In this document: positions 1 through 8,334 of the stretch, one piece after another
How positions within the stretch are numbered: position 1 is the first letter of the stretch
How the letters are laid out: every line of letters begins with the position of its first letter
Notes under the pieces: model-generated
The model's database searches: none
Seen by the model: only the letters and a program-made list of their open reading frames with translations
Told to the model about the DNA's origin: nothing
Source of the DNA: an uncultured Bacteroidota bacterium
GTDB taxonomy: Bacteria > Bacteroidota > Bacteroidia > Chitinophagales > Saprospiraceae
Direction: 5' to 3'
Length of the DNA: 16,428 nt
Assembly (NCBI GenBank): GCA_937952445.1
Contig: CALGAA010000128.1
Coordinates: 1-16,428, forward strand
Position numbers and translations under genes: made by a program

Positions 1-44
1 ATATAAAATTATATGCGGCATAAGATATCGATACAATGCATTGG

Positions 45-619
45 TTATCTGATGATTACATTTTCCTTTTCCATTTTTCCAATGTACTTCACAAAATCAA
101 CTTTTTGATTATATAATGAAAGATTGGTCGCCTTATTAAATGGATTAAACACCAGCCAATTTTGGTTGATAGGAGTAAAAGTGGTCGGAATTATAAGTAG
201 TCTATCTCCGTTCTGACTGGATTTAAAAGAAACGAACTTTGAGCTTTCTTCGCCAAAAATGGAGCGTAGAGGTATATTTTTTCGTGATCCGGTCCAGATG
301 GTTAAAAGATAATTTCTACATTATGTTCGGTGGTGCCAAAAATATATAGGGACGATCGGCACGGCAGTTACAACCATAAATAGATATAGCGACCAACATA
401 GTGACCAACATATCTTATCACATAATTTTCATTTCTGACCATTGAGCAATCATCATTTCCAGGATAATTATTACAAGCTTATCCACATTTGTAATTATAA
501 GGAGTTGTCTGGTCCGTTTCGGAAGTTCGTGGCAGAATCGTCGGCACTATAGTCGCACACCCGTCCACCGGGATGCATTTTACATAGAATTTTTTATGAA
601 ATTTTAGTATATTTAAACA
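45..619 (-). pseudogene. Decayed reading frame, product unknown
   Basis: No intact gene lies in the first 639 bases, but the minus strand reads like protein in pieces. From 619 downward one frame gives peptides such as FYVKCIPVDGCATIVP and DDCSMVRNENYVIRYVGHY, broken by TAA at 481-479, 370-368 and 304-302. From about 378 another frame gives YGCNCRADRPYIF, after which the first frame resumes with GTTEHNVEII. From 320 to 48 the third frame is open for 91 codons (for example RLLIIPTTFTPINQNWLVF) and ends at TAA 47-45. No convincing start codon or signal sequence is visible, so the 5' end is probably missing too. All three frames contribute in a consistent order, which suggests a gene broken by small indels, some near short A/T runs. 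Sequencing error is the alternative. I do not recognise the family. AT-rich DNA can give coding-like peptides by chance, so confidence is moderate. Confidence 0.42.
608..615 (+). promoter_or_regulatory. Possible -7 promoter box for the oxidoreductase gene
   Basis: TATATTTA matches the Bacteroidota -7 consensus TAnnTTTG at all fixed positions except the final G. It sits 24 bases before the ATG at 640. No clear TTG element is visible at the -33 distance, so this is a weak call in AT-rich sequence. Confidence 0.25.
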
Positions 620-639
620 TTATCCACGAATCATAGCAT

Positions 640-1725
640 ATGATAAACCGAAGACAATTTATACGCACAGGTACCTCGATGGCGATCGGAGCTCCGTTTA
701 TTTCAAAAAATTGGTTTTCCAGAGGTCATCAAAATGGTAAAATGGGAGTGGCTTTATTGGGCTTGGGGAGTTATGCGACCGGCCAATTGGCGCCGGCTCT
801 ACAGGAAACAAAGCATTGTTATCTGGCGGGTATTGTCACAGGTACTCCTTCCAAAATTCCGGAGTGGCAACAGAAATATAATATACCGGATGAAAATGTA
901 TACAGTTATGACAATTTCGATGAAATTGCCCAAAACGACTCCATTGATATCATTTATGTGGTTACGCCCAACGCCCTTCATATGCCGTTTACCATCCGGG
1001 CTGCTGAGGCTGGGAAACACGTCATTTGTGAAAAACCGATGGAGATTTCATCGGAACGTTGCCGGGAAATGATTTCCGCGTGTAAGAAAGCTAATCGAAT
1101 GCTCCAAATTGGCTATCGGTGTCGGTATGAGAATCACCACAAACAATTAATGGATTTTGCCCGCAACGAAACGCTGGGGAAAGTAAAAGTAATCGACTCC
1201 AATTTTTCATTTTATGGTGTAAATGGGGATAACTGGCGGTTTACCGATCCCAAATTGTCAGGCGGTGGACCGCTGATGGATATTGGAATATATAGTCTGG
1301 AAGCCACTCTGTATGGGTCGGGCCAAAAGCCATTATCTGTAACCGCGCAATCCTACAAATCAATTCCGGATAAGTTGCCCGGTATGGAAGAAAGCATTTT
1401 TTGGCAAATGGAATTTCCACAAGGAATTGTGGCTAACTGTGGAAGTAGCTATGTAGCTCGAAGTAATTATGTACACATTTCTACGGAGAAGGGATGGTAC
1501 AGGTTGGATCCGGCGTTCTCCTACGGGGGGTTGAAGGGTGTGGTTAACGGTGAACCTATGAATATTAAAAACCACAATCAACAGGCCGCCCAAATGGATG
1601 CATTTGTCATGAACATTCGCAACAATACCCCGGTTATCGCTTCAGGAGAACAGGGAATCGAAGATATGATCTACATTGAAGGAATTTATGAAGCAGCTCG
1701 TTCAGGTAATAAGGTGCGATTCTGA
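640..1725 (+). CDS. Gfo/Idh/MocA-family oxidoreductase with Tat signal
   Basis: This is an NAD(P)-dependent sugar or sugar-derivative dehydrogenase of the Gfo/Idh/MocA family, 361 aa. Residues 3-10 (NRRQFIRT) form a twin-arginine motif followed by a short hydrophobic stretch, so the protein is probably exported folded with its cofactor. The Rossmann glycine motif is GLGSYA at 41-46. The family signature EKP lies at 131-133, with the lysine expected in catalysis. The second domain carries GGGPLMDIGIY (208-218), which resembles glucose-fructose oxidoreductase and related trans-dihydrodiol dehydrogenase-like members. The length is typical. The gene stands alone, facing rlmB. The substrate cannot be told from sequence; carbohydrate or inositol turnover in the periplasm is a reasonable inference. 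No clear Shine-Dalgarno precedes the ATG, which is common in this phylum. Confidence 0.9.
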   Translation: MINRRQFIRTGTSMAIGAPFISKNWFSRGHQNGKMGVALLGLGSYATGQLAPALQETKHCYLAGIVTGTPSKIPEWQQKYNIPDENVYSYDNFDEIAQNDSIDIIYVVTPNALHMPFTIRAAEAGKHVICEKPMEISSERCREMISACKKANRMLQIGYRCRYENHHKQLMDFARNETLGKVKVIDSNFSFYGVNGDNWRFTDPKLSGGGPLMDIGIYSLEATLYGSGQKPLSVTAQSYKSIPDKLPGMEESIFWQMEFPQGIVANCGSSYVARSNYVHISTEKGWYRLDPAFSYGGLKGVVNGEPMNIKNHNQQAAQMDAFVMNIRNNTPVIASGEQGIEDMIYIEGIYEAARSGNKVRF

Positions 1726-1781
1726 CCGCCGTATTCATTTTTAAAATGCCGGATATAATCGATCCGATTTTGGTATTAACT

Positions 1782-1803
1782 CAAGTTCCTGGAAGTGAAC
1801 TTG
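1782..1803 (+). terminator. Hairpin downstream of the oxidoreductase gene
   Basis: CAAGTTC (1782-1788) and GAACTTG (1797-1803) form a perfect 7-bp stem with an 8-base loop, about 55 bases after the oxidoreductase stop. No T-run follows directly; the nearest T-rich stretch is at 1831-1842. It may be a weak terminator or an mRNA 3' stabilising hairpin. Confidence 0.3.
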
Positions 1804-1833
1804 TAGACGGGTGAAAAATAAAATCGTCTCTGT

Positions 1834-1883
1834 TTCTTTTTTGCTGAAAAAAAAGAACCAAAAGGAGCAGCCCTTTGCAAAGG
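1834..1883 (-). terminator. Palindromic element after rlmB, possible terminator
   Basis: Read on the minus strand after the rlmB stop, a perfect 12-bp palindrome CCTTTGCAAAGG (1872-1883) is followed by a T-rich tract and then an A/T hairpin, with arms TTCTTTTTT (1834-1842) and AAAAAAGAA (1849-1857). The palindrome-plus-T layout between convergent genes fits a terminator serving rlmB, perhaps both directions. The palindrome has almost no loop, so the fold is uncertain. Confidence 0.4.
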
Positions 1884-1910
1884 CGCCTGCGCGCACGCAC
1901 AAGCTTCAGC

Positions 1911-2672
1911 TCAAAAAATACTGCTTTGACGACACCCGCGCTGACGCTGGACCTCATACAGCATGATGCCTGTAGCTACGGACGCGTTGAGGGATTCAGT
2001 CTCACCGAGCTGTGGAATGATGAATAATTCATCGGATCGTTCTTCGATTTCGGTAGAAATTCCGGTATCTTCAGATCCGACTATAAGGCATAGAGGCACT
2101 GTAAGATCCAGTTGATCTATGGATTGAGTGGCAGAAAGCGAGGATGCCAGGATTTTAATCCCGTATTGTTGGATCAATTTGAGGTACTCCAGCACGTTAT
2201 TGATTCGGCAAATGGAAATTTTATGTACTGCGCCGGTTGAAATCTTTACGACCTGATCGTTGATCGGTGCCATTTTTTGGGCCGGTACCACGATGGCGTG
2301 AACCCCCATTACTTCAGCAGTGCGGATGATGGATCCCAAATTGCCGACATCCTGGATTCGATCCAGGTATAGCAGAAGGGGAGTTTCCCCCTTTTCGTAA
2401 GCCCAATTTAAAACGGCTTCCACATCTACAAAGCGGATGGGCGAGGTGTATGCGATCACACCCTGATGGTTCGATTTGGTCTTTTTGTTGAGAATTTCTC
2501 TGCCGATTCGTTTGAGAGGAATGGCTTGTTCCCTGGCCAATTGGCGGATTTTAATTTCTTCCGGGCCCCGTAAACTGCGATCAATCCATATGCTTGTCAA
2601 AGGTTTATGGCTTTCCAACGCATCAATTACAGGTTTGCGCCCAATTAAAATTTCTGGTTTATCGGCATCCAT
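1911..2672 (-). CDS. rlmB: 23S rRNA 2'-O-methyltransferase, RlmB/TrmH family
   Basis: This is a SPOUT-fold (trefoil-knot) RNA 2'-O-ribose methyltransferase that uses S-adenosylmethionine, 253 aa. The N-terminal 70 or so residues form the substrate-binding domain seen in RlmB. The three SPOUT motifs follow in order: LDRIQDVGNLGSIIRTAE with the catalytic-type Asn and Arg, then LIVGSEDTGIS, then GETESLNASVATGIMLYE at the knot that binds the cofactor. RlmB of E. coli methylates G2251 of 23S rRNA; the exact nucleotide here is inferred from similarity, and a TrmH-like tRNA target cannot be excluded. The ATG at 2672 directly abuts the TAA of the upstream coiled-coil gene (TAAATG), so the two are cotranscribed and possibly translationally coupled. 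Confidence 0.88.
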   Translation of the reverse strand: MDADKPEILIGRKPVIDALESHKPLTSIWIDRSLRGPEEIKIRQLAREQAIPLKRIGREILNKKTKSNHQGVIAYTSPIRFVDVEAVLNWAYEKGETPLLLYLDRIQDVGNLGSIIRTAEVMGVHAIVVPAQKMAPINDQVVKISTGAVHKISICRINNVLEYLKLIQQYGIKILASSLSATQSIDQLDLTVPLCLIVGSEDTGISTEIEERSDELFIIPQLGETESLNASVATGIMLYEVQRQRGCRQSSIF

Positions 2673-3944
2673 TTATTCTTCTTCGCCCTGTGATTTTCCC
2701 TCACTCGCAGCAATTGCGGCATATACAACGGATGCTGCTTCCTGCGTTGGATCTTCAGATTTACCGGAATCAAAGGTTTTGCCCAAAATTTTTGCAGCGG
2801 CTTCTTTGATCTTCGGATCTTGTTCCATTTGGTTTTGTTTCTCCTGAATCTCCCGGGCAATTCGTTCTTTTACCTCTTGTTCTGCAGCTTCTTTTTCGGC
2901 TTTCTTCTTCAGGCTATCCAAACGGTCACTGAGCTGTTTCTCAGTTTTGTGCATATCTTCCAATTTCAACTCCTTCGCGTGAATCCGTTCTTCGAGCATG
3001 GACAATTTAGCCCGACGGATCTGGGCTTCCAATTGGCCGTCTGCCTGTTCAATTTTATTGAGTTGAAATTTGAGTTCGCTTCGCTCTTTTTTAATCGAAC
3101 GCTTCATTCTATTGATCGCGGCGCTTAATCCTTCGATGCGGTTAGTGGTTTTGACCAGCGGATCGTTTCCGGAGGCCGATTTTCCGTATTTTTTGGCTTT
3201 TATTTCCTTAAACAAGCCGTCCAGTTTGTCCCACACCTCATTGTGATCTTCGCGGGTAAATCGAAATTTTCTAAACTCCTTTTGAATCTTTTTGAGTTCA
3301 TCAAACAGGTGACGAAGGGATTTTCCATCCTTTATCCGGGTTTCGATCTCATGGAGTTTGCCCAGTATTTGTTCTTTTTGCTCGACCGATTCAGCAACGA
3401 ATTTTTTTTCCGATTTTGCGCGCAAATCTTTTAGAGAAGAAAATATCGCATTGGTTCTTTTTTTGAGTTCATTGCCATGGCGTCGAGCCAGATTTCGTTC
3501 CGAAATTTGTTTTTGAACCTTACCCCAGAACGTCTTCATGTTGTTCCAAAGGTCTTGATTAAATTCCTTCAGAGATTTGGTTTGTTCCTCGTATTCTTCC
3601 AGTTCTTCGTTATAGGTATTTTTGAGTCGATTGGACAGAACGAAAAAATTCCATTCAGCCTGTGCCATTTTGAGCAGGTCATCCCGGTCCACTTCGTACT
3701 CCCTGGGCAATAAATCATTGGTAAGACTCAGTTCCTTGGTAAATTCAGCCTCAGGTTCAGGAAAAATGATGTCGTTTGAATTATTGCGCCATTCGTTTCG
3801 AACCAAATTGTCAAAATCTTCGGTCACATTTTCAGCACTGATAACCTTTACGTCATACGTACCCGCATCTTCATTGAGGTCGAGTGTAACCAATACTTTT
3901 TGACTCTCATTTTTCTTTCCCCAAAAAACTAATCTGTCTTTCAT
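2673..3944 (-). CDS. Highly charged coiled-coil protein, DUF349-like
   Basis: This 423-aa cytoplasmic protein lacks a signal peptide and membrane segments. Residues 1-70 form a short mixed region (MKDRLVFWGKK onward). From about residue 85 it is almost wholly helical and rich in Lys and Glu. Two segments, LWNNMKTFWGKVQKQISE and VWDKLDGLFKEIKAKKYG, resemble the repeated three-helix DUF349 module (typically LWxxFxxxxdxFFxxr). The stretch around residues 270-385 looks like a long coiled coil, and the tail is low-complexity and acidic. DUF349 proteins are common in Bacteroidota and of uncertain function. The gene is directly followed by rlmB without a spacer and is preceded by a good promoter at 3964-3992 and an AAAGGA ribosome-binding site before the ATG at 3944. 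The family match is by eye and moderate; the coding call is strong. Confidence 0.75.
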   Translation of the reverse strand: MKDRLVFWGKKNESQKVLVTLDLNEDAGTYDVKVISAENVTEDFDNLVRNEWRNNSNDIIFPEPEAEFTKELSLTNDLLPREYEVDRDDLLKMAQAEWNFFVLSNRLKNTYNEELEEYEEQTKSLKEFNQDLWNNMKTFWGKVQKQISERNLARRHGNELKKRTNAIFSSLKDLRAKSEKKFVAESVEQKEQILGKLHEIETRIKDGKSLRHLFDELKKIQKEFRKFRFTREDHNEVWDKLDGLFKEIKAKKYGKSASGNDPLVKTTNRIEGLSAAINRMKRSIKKERSELKFQLNKIEQADGQLEAQIRRAKLSMLEERIHAKELKLEDMHKTEKQLSDRLDSLKKKAEKEAAEQEVKERIAREIQEKQNQMEQDPKIKEAAAKILGKTFDSGKSEDPTQEAASVVYAAIAASEGKSQGEEE

Positions 3945-3963
3945 AACTCATTCCTTTGTAACT

Positions 3964-3992
3964 CAAATATACCTTCCATAAATGGACTGCAA
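3964..3992 (-). promoter_or_regulatory. Bacteroidota-type promoter for the coiled-coil/rlmB operon
   Basis: On the minus strand a TTG (3992-3990) is followed after 18 bases by TATATTTG (3971-3964), a perfect match to the TAnnTTTG -7 box of the Bacteroidota primary sigma factor. Transcription would begin about 10-15 bases before the ATG at 3944, leaving a short leader that contains AAAGGA. Confidence 0.6.
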
Positions 3993-4075
3993 CTTACCGA
4001 TGGCCATTTATCGATATAAACATGCCACCAAAGTAGGTGATTATTTCGTTTTACTTGCAGGAATATACCCAAAAT

Positions 4076-5074
4076 CTAGACAGTTGCCATCACATTTTGG
4101 ACCAGGTACTGCACGATTTGAATGGCATTTGTAGCTGCTCCTTTGCGTAAGTTATCGGCCACCACCCACAAGTTCAATCCATTTTCAATCGATTCATCCC
4201 GACGAATTCTTCCAACAAAAACTTCATTTCGACCTCTTGCATTTAGCGGCATCGGATATTCGCCAAGTTCCGGATTGTCAACCACCTCCACACCTTCAGT
4301 ATTTTGAAGTGTATTGACGATTTCTTCGATTTCAAAAGGCTTTTCAAATTCGATGTTGATCGATTCAGAATGACCGCCATGAACCGGAACCCGAATGGCT
4401 GTGGCGGTTATGCCGATGGAATCGTCGCCGAGAATTTTTCGGGTTTCATGAACTAACTTCATTTCTTCCTTCGTGTAGGCATTATCCAAAAAGACATCGC
4501 AATGCGGCAGACAATTATCGAAAATGGGATGTGGATAAGCCGGGCTTTCCGGTTTCTGTCCCATTTTTTCAGATTCATATTGGTCCACAGCTTTTACGCC
4601 GGTTCCTGTAATGGATTGGTAGGTCGATATGACCAGCCGTTTGATTTTAAATTTTTTATGCAATTCTGATAAGGCAACTACCATCTGGGTGGTCGAACAA
4701 TTGGGATTTGCGATAATTTTATCATCCGCTGTGAGTTCCCGGGCATTAATTTCAGGCACGATCAGTTTTTTGTCCGGATCCATTCTCCAGGCCGAAGAAT
4801 TGTCTACTACAAAAGTTCCCACTTCTGCGAATCGAGGCGCCCATTCTAAAGAAGTGGATCCTCCGGCTGAAAAAACGGCAATATCCGGTTTGAGCTCAAC
4901 AGCTTTCTCCAGTCCAATCACTTCGTACTCCTTTCCTTTGATCGTTATTTTTTTACCAATCGACCGCTCTGAAGCAACCGGCAAGAGCTCATCAAATGCC
5001 AGGTCAAACTCTTCGATTACCCGGCAGATTTCCTGACCGACCAAGCCTGTTATCCCTACAATTGCTAATTTCAT
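4076..5074 (-). CDS. asd: Aspartate-semialdehyde dehydrogenase
   Basis: This enzyme reduces aspartyl-4-phosphate to aspartate-4-semialdehyde with NADPH, at the branch point to lysine/diaminopimelate, threonine and methionine. At 332 aa it matches the family length. Residues 7-13 (GITGLVG) form the nucleotide-binding glycine loop. NPNCSTTQ at 123-130 contains the catalytic Cys126 that forms the thioacyl intermediate. RVPVHGGHSESIN (228-240) holds the substrate-binding Arg and the general-base His (H235). SAGGST at 69-74 is also conserved. It is a single-gene unit on the minus strand, divergent from the gene at 5144. A perfect -7 box lies at 5109-5116. No terminator is obvious in the 131-base gap to the next gene. 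Confidence 0.96.
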   Translation of the reverse strand: MKLAIVGITGLVGQEICRVIEEFDLAFDELLPVASERSIGKKITIKGKEYEVIGLEKAVELKPDIAVFSAGGSTSLEWAPRFAEVGTFVVDNSSAWRMDPDKKLIVPEINARELTADDKIIANPNCSTTQMVVALSELHKKFKIKRLVISTYQSITGTGVKAVDQYESEKMGQKPESPAYPHPIFDNCLPHCDVFLDNAYTKEEMKLVHETRKILGDDSIGITATAIRVPVHGGHSESINIEFEKPFEIEEIVNTLQNTEGVEVVDNPELGEYPMPLNARGRNEVFVGRIRRDESIENGLNLWVVADNLRKGAATNAIQIVQYLVQNVMATV

Positions 5075-5108
5075 TTGAATTCAAATTATTTTATTAAATT
5101 ATGGGGGT

Positions 5109-5116
5109 CAAAGATA
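5109..5116 (-). promoter_or_regulatory. -7 promoter box upstream of asd
   Basis: TATCTTTG on the minus strand is a perfect TAnnTTTG box 35 bases before the asd ATG at 5074. No clean TTG is seen at the expected -33 distance, so the promoter may be weak or activator-dependent. It lies within the 69-base divergent spacer shared with the gene at 5144. Confidence 0.5.
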
Positions 5117-5143
5117 CGATTTTTCAGGACATAGCCGCCGATT

Positions 5144-7336
5144 ATGGCCAAATATTATTTCTTACTCCTCGCGCTTTCATGTGGATTGTATGGAGGTTCA
5201 CAAGAATGTAATTCATATGATTTATTATCACAGGAGTTATTATGGTCAGGAGATTTGGAACGGTTCCAAATGACTTTAAGCAAGGGGTGGCAACTGGCAG
5301 ATTCTGTGGAGAATAACTCATCTTTGGAATTTGTGCCGGAACAGAAAATGACCGACTTTCATATCTTGTTTTCACTGGATTTCCCACCTTCCACTTCCAA
5401 TCGACTCGAAATTATTCTCCATCTTGCCGGTCCAGAAAATTCGGATTCTGGTGTTCTTACAATGGCAATCGGGGAATCCGGAACCCGGGATGGGTTGACC
5501 GTAAATATGGTGACGTCGGACAATAAAACGGTCAATTACGATTTTTGGTCAGGAAATTATGGGGGAGGTGCTGACCATTCCTCTCTGAATATTTCACTTA
5601 CTGAAGGGGGGATAATCATTTCCAGCAGGGGCGGGGAAAATCAGGAAACGATCCCCTGGTTGGGTCAAATGAATGCGGACTGGTGGATGGCCAAAATTGC
5701 CCTGCGATGTCATTATACCAAAACCCGGTCCAGTCATTTTTTCTTCCATCAACTGTACGGCGGAGTTGATTTTGCACATCAGGTGGTTCGCCCCCGGCCC
5801 GGAGAAATATTCATTTCTGAATTTCGGCAAGGCCAAAAACAGGGGTCGAACTTTATTGAATTATTTAGTGGGATCACAAAATCTGGCTGTTTGATGGGGC
5901 TGGGGATAGAAATATCAGGTCACCGTGTGAATTTACCACCCCTGACGATCAATCCTGGAGGATATATCGTACTTCAGGAATCCAATTCGTTTCTGGATAC
6001 GGATCCTTCGGCTCAGGTAATTCACCTCCCTATGCCTGACCTCCAACCCTATACCTCTCTGGATATCGTTCTGTATTATTACGACCGGGTTGTTCATGGT
6101 GTCCGGCATACACCGGAATCTGAACCTATGGAGTCAGGATCGGTCGAGATGATCGATATTTCACAGCCGTGTCGCACGGACAATTGGGCGGTGACTACTT
6201 CCGATTTTGGTTCTCCAGGAACTGACAATACCCATTTTTCCACGTTGAACCCACCCGAGCTAAATTATGTCTGGGTCACTCCCACCACAGCAGAAGTGCA
6301 ATTTCCTCATCTGATTTTCAGGACCGACGGGATGGATCAATTGTTTCATTCAAATCTTGATTTTGAGATCGATGACCATCTATGGTGGGGTAAGTCCAAA
6401 ATAAATTTTCTGTCAGATCCTGATCCCGGACAACGCGTTGAAGTGACTGTAAAGGGTGAGATGGAGACGTGTTTTGGTCCGGTCCTTTGGGATACTCTTT
6501 TTATTTCTTCCGCCCCGGTCAGAGGAGGAGAACAAGGTTTGCTGATCAGTGAGTTGATGTACGAACCGCTTCAGGGATGTCCCGAATATTTGGAAATTAC
6601 AAATATGGAAGAATGGGCAACCTGGTGGGATGGGTTGGTGGTTCAGAAAAATGATCGTGATTCTGTTTCGATTCCGGTGGATGGAGGGTGGCCCGGTTTA
6701 GAAAGTCGGTTATTTACTTCCGATCGAAACCAGTTTTTGGATTGTTATCCGGAGGTAAAACCCGAATTGGTATATGAATTGGATTTATTTGCATTGAACA
6801 ACAACGGTGCGAACCTGGTCCTGACGGCATCCGACCCTTCCAGAAGATTGATCGATAAAATTTCCTATTCACCCGGACTTCACAATTTCCTAATTAAAAA
6901 TAGCAGAGGTGTCTCACTTGAAAGGAATATCTTTGGAACTATGGGCAATAAATGGCGATCTGGTTTCGTACAATTTGGGTATCGCAGTCCGGGATTTCTC
7001 CCGATATGGGATTTATCAACAGGGATTGATGTCGAATTCTCAACTCCTGTTATTTATATCGGTGACGGCCGCGAGCCATCGCGGTTGGAAATTTCGGTGG
7101 GATCACAAAGCCTCAGTGGGAGCATAACGATTGAAATATTTGACTTAAACGGAAGAAAAGTCCAAACGCTTGCCAATTCTGTTCCCGTACAGGGTGGCGA
7201 CGTATTTTATTGGCCAGGACGATTGTCAAACGGACAGTTGTTGCCTGAAGGATTATACCTGTTTTGGGTTTATTATTTTGATTCATTAGGTCATAGGAAA
7301 ACGTTGAAGAAAACATGCGTCTTATCAAACAATTAG
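5144..7336 (+). CDS. Secreted lamin-tail domain protein with FlgD/T9SS-like C-terminus
   Basis: This is a 730-aa exported protein. Residues 1-20 form a short signal peptide (hydrophobic FLLLALSCGLYGG). Residues 30-200 are a beta-rich region I do not recognise, perhaps a jelly-roll. A first lamin-tail domain starts at 220 (GEIFISEFRQG, then NFIEL and NPGGYIVL), and a second at about 465 (GLLISELMYEPLQGCPEYLEI). Between them, 365-455 looks like an Ig-like spacer. The end, 645-727, matches the FlgD-Ig/type A sorting pattern (ITIEIFDLNGRKVQTL, then LPEGLYLFWVYY and a basic KTLKKTCVL tail), which suggests type IX secretion and surface display. Such proteins in Bacteroidota are often adhesins or surface-bound nucleases, but no catalytic domain is visible. 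The stop overlaps the next gene by 22 bases. Few codons are rare relative to neighbours. Confidence 0.82.
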   Translation: MAKYYFLLLALSCGLYGGSQECNSYDLLSQELLWSGDLERFQMTLSKGWQLADSVENNSSLEFVPEQKMTDFHILFSLDFPPSTSNRLEIILHLAGPENSDSGVLTMAIGESGTRDGLTVNMVTSDNKTVNYDFWSGNYGGGADHSSLNISLTEGGIIISSRGGENQETIPWLGQMNADWWMAKIALRCHYTKTRSSHFFFHQLYGGVDFAHQVVRPRPGEIFISEFRQGQKQGSNFIELFSGITKSGCLMGLGIEISGHRVNLPPLTINPGGYIVLQESNSFLDTDPSAQVIHLPMPDLQPYTSLDIVLYYYDRVVHGVRHTPESEPMESGSVEMIDISQPCRTDNWAVTTSDFGSPGTDNTHFSTLNPPELNYVWVTPTTAEVQFPHLIFRTDGMDQLFHSNLDFEIDDHLWWGKSKINFLSDPDPGQRVEVTVKGEMETCFGPVLWDTLFISSAPVRGGEQGLLISELMYEPLQGCPEYLEITNMEEWATWWDGLVVQKNDRDSVSIPVDGGWPGLESRLFTSDRNQFLDCYPEVKPELVYELDLFALNNNGANLVLTASDPSRRLIDKISYSPGLHNFLIKNSRGVSLERNIFGTMGNKWRSGFVQFGYRSPGFLPIWDLSTGIDVEFSTPVIYIGDGREPSRLEISVGSQSLSGSITIEIFDLNGRKVQTLANSVPVQGGDVFYWPGRLSNGQLLPEGLYLFWVYYFDSLGHRKTLKKTCVLSNN

Positions 7337-8334
7337 GAATCGTTTGGGCTACCCTGGAGAAATGGCTTCAATTTCGCAGACTGCGCATCCCTTTGATGCT
7401 TCTGGTGGTATTGGTTACGCTTATTTGCGTGATACAACCAGATTTTCAATGGTTGAGGAGAATTTCCAATCAAACCGTTTTGATACTTATCCTTTGGTTG
7501 ATTCTTGGAGTAGCTTTTTTGATGCTTCGGTCAAAGACCCTGTCAATGGTTTGCCTGTCATGCTGTGCATTGCTGTGTCTTCATCTGAAAAATGCTTCAA
7601 ACATTTCACTGGCAGCACCGCAGGTCGTGGTGGACCAAAATTCTAAATTTTCCATCTGCCATTTTAATCTGTCCTCAATTCAGGAAAGACTGGATGAAGA
7701 ATTAAAGTTGATCGACCAAATCCGACCCGACATTCTTGTATTCCAGGAATTCACCCCTCAGTTTGAAGACCAGATCATTGAATATTACGATTCCGTATAT
7801 TCAGATTACACCGAATTCGTACGAATGGATGATTATGGTCAGGTGGTTTTTACTTCATTTCCGGTGCTGGATAAGGATACCTTTTTGATCTATAACATCC
7901 CCGTTATCAGGGTGCGTTTCCAAATCGATGAAGAGAAAGTGATCCAATTGATTTCTCATTACAACCTTCCACCTATTACCAGCCAGTATAAGGAGGACAG
8001 CAAAATGGTGTTTTCTCAATTAAGTGATTTTATTGCTCAGGCTGGAGAACCTGTTATCTATTTAGGTACGTTAAACTACGTTTCCTGGGATAATGAATTG
8101 GTGCGGTTCCGGTATCGGGCCGAGCTCAATGACAGTCGGCGGTCGTTTTTCCCTTCGTTTTCCAATTCGAATAAATCTTTATTTTATGCACCTGTGGATC
8201 ACATTTACTACAACAAATATCTGGATTGCCTCCAGTTTAAGAAAGTGGAGAACTCCTCCAATCAGAAAATCGGAATTCGCGGAGAATATCAACTGAGCAG
8301 GAATGAGGAGATTCTTACAACAGCGAAAGAATAG
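7315..8334 (+). CDS. Membrane-anchored EEP-fold protein, probably inactive
   Basis: This 339-aa protein begins with about three hydrophobic helices (roughly 25-42, 52-71 and 76-92), followed by an endonuclease/exonuclease/phosphatase (DNase I-like) fold from about 110. Recognisable landmarks are the Asn of CHFNL (N118), the metal-binding Glu of ILVFQE (E145), H215 in SHYNLPP, and VDHIYY (D295-H296). The usual GDxN motif is here GTLN (251-254), so the catalytic Asp is replaced by Thr252, and the terminal SDH motif is RGE (322-324). It therefore keeps the fold but probably not hydrolysis. Membrane-attached EEP proteins of this type are frequent in Bacteroidota. The gene overlaps both its neighbours (22 bases upstream, 32 downstream), which implies coupled translation. 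The motif alignment is by eye. Confidence 0.75.
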   Translation: MRLIKQLGIVWATLEKWLQFRRLRIPLMLLVVLVTLICVIQPDFQWLRRISNQTVLILILWLILGVAFLMLRSKTLSMVCLSCCALLCLHLKNASNISLAAPQVVVDQNSKFSICHFNLSSIQERLDEELKLIDQIRPDILVFQEFTPQFEDQIIEYYDSVYSDYTEFVRMDDYGQVVFTSFPVLDKDTFLIYNIPVIRVRFQIDEEKVIQLISHYNLPPITSQYKEDSKMVFSQLSDFIAQAGEPVIYLGTLNYVSWDNELVRFRYRAELNDSRRSFFPSFSNSNKSLFYAPVDHIYYNKYLDCLQFKKVENSSNQKIGIRGEYQLSRNEEILTTAKE

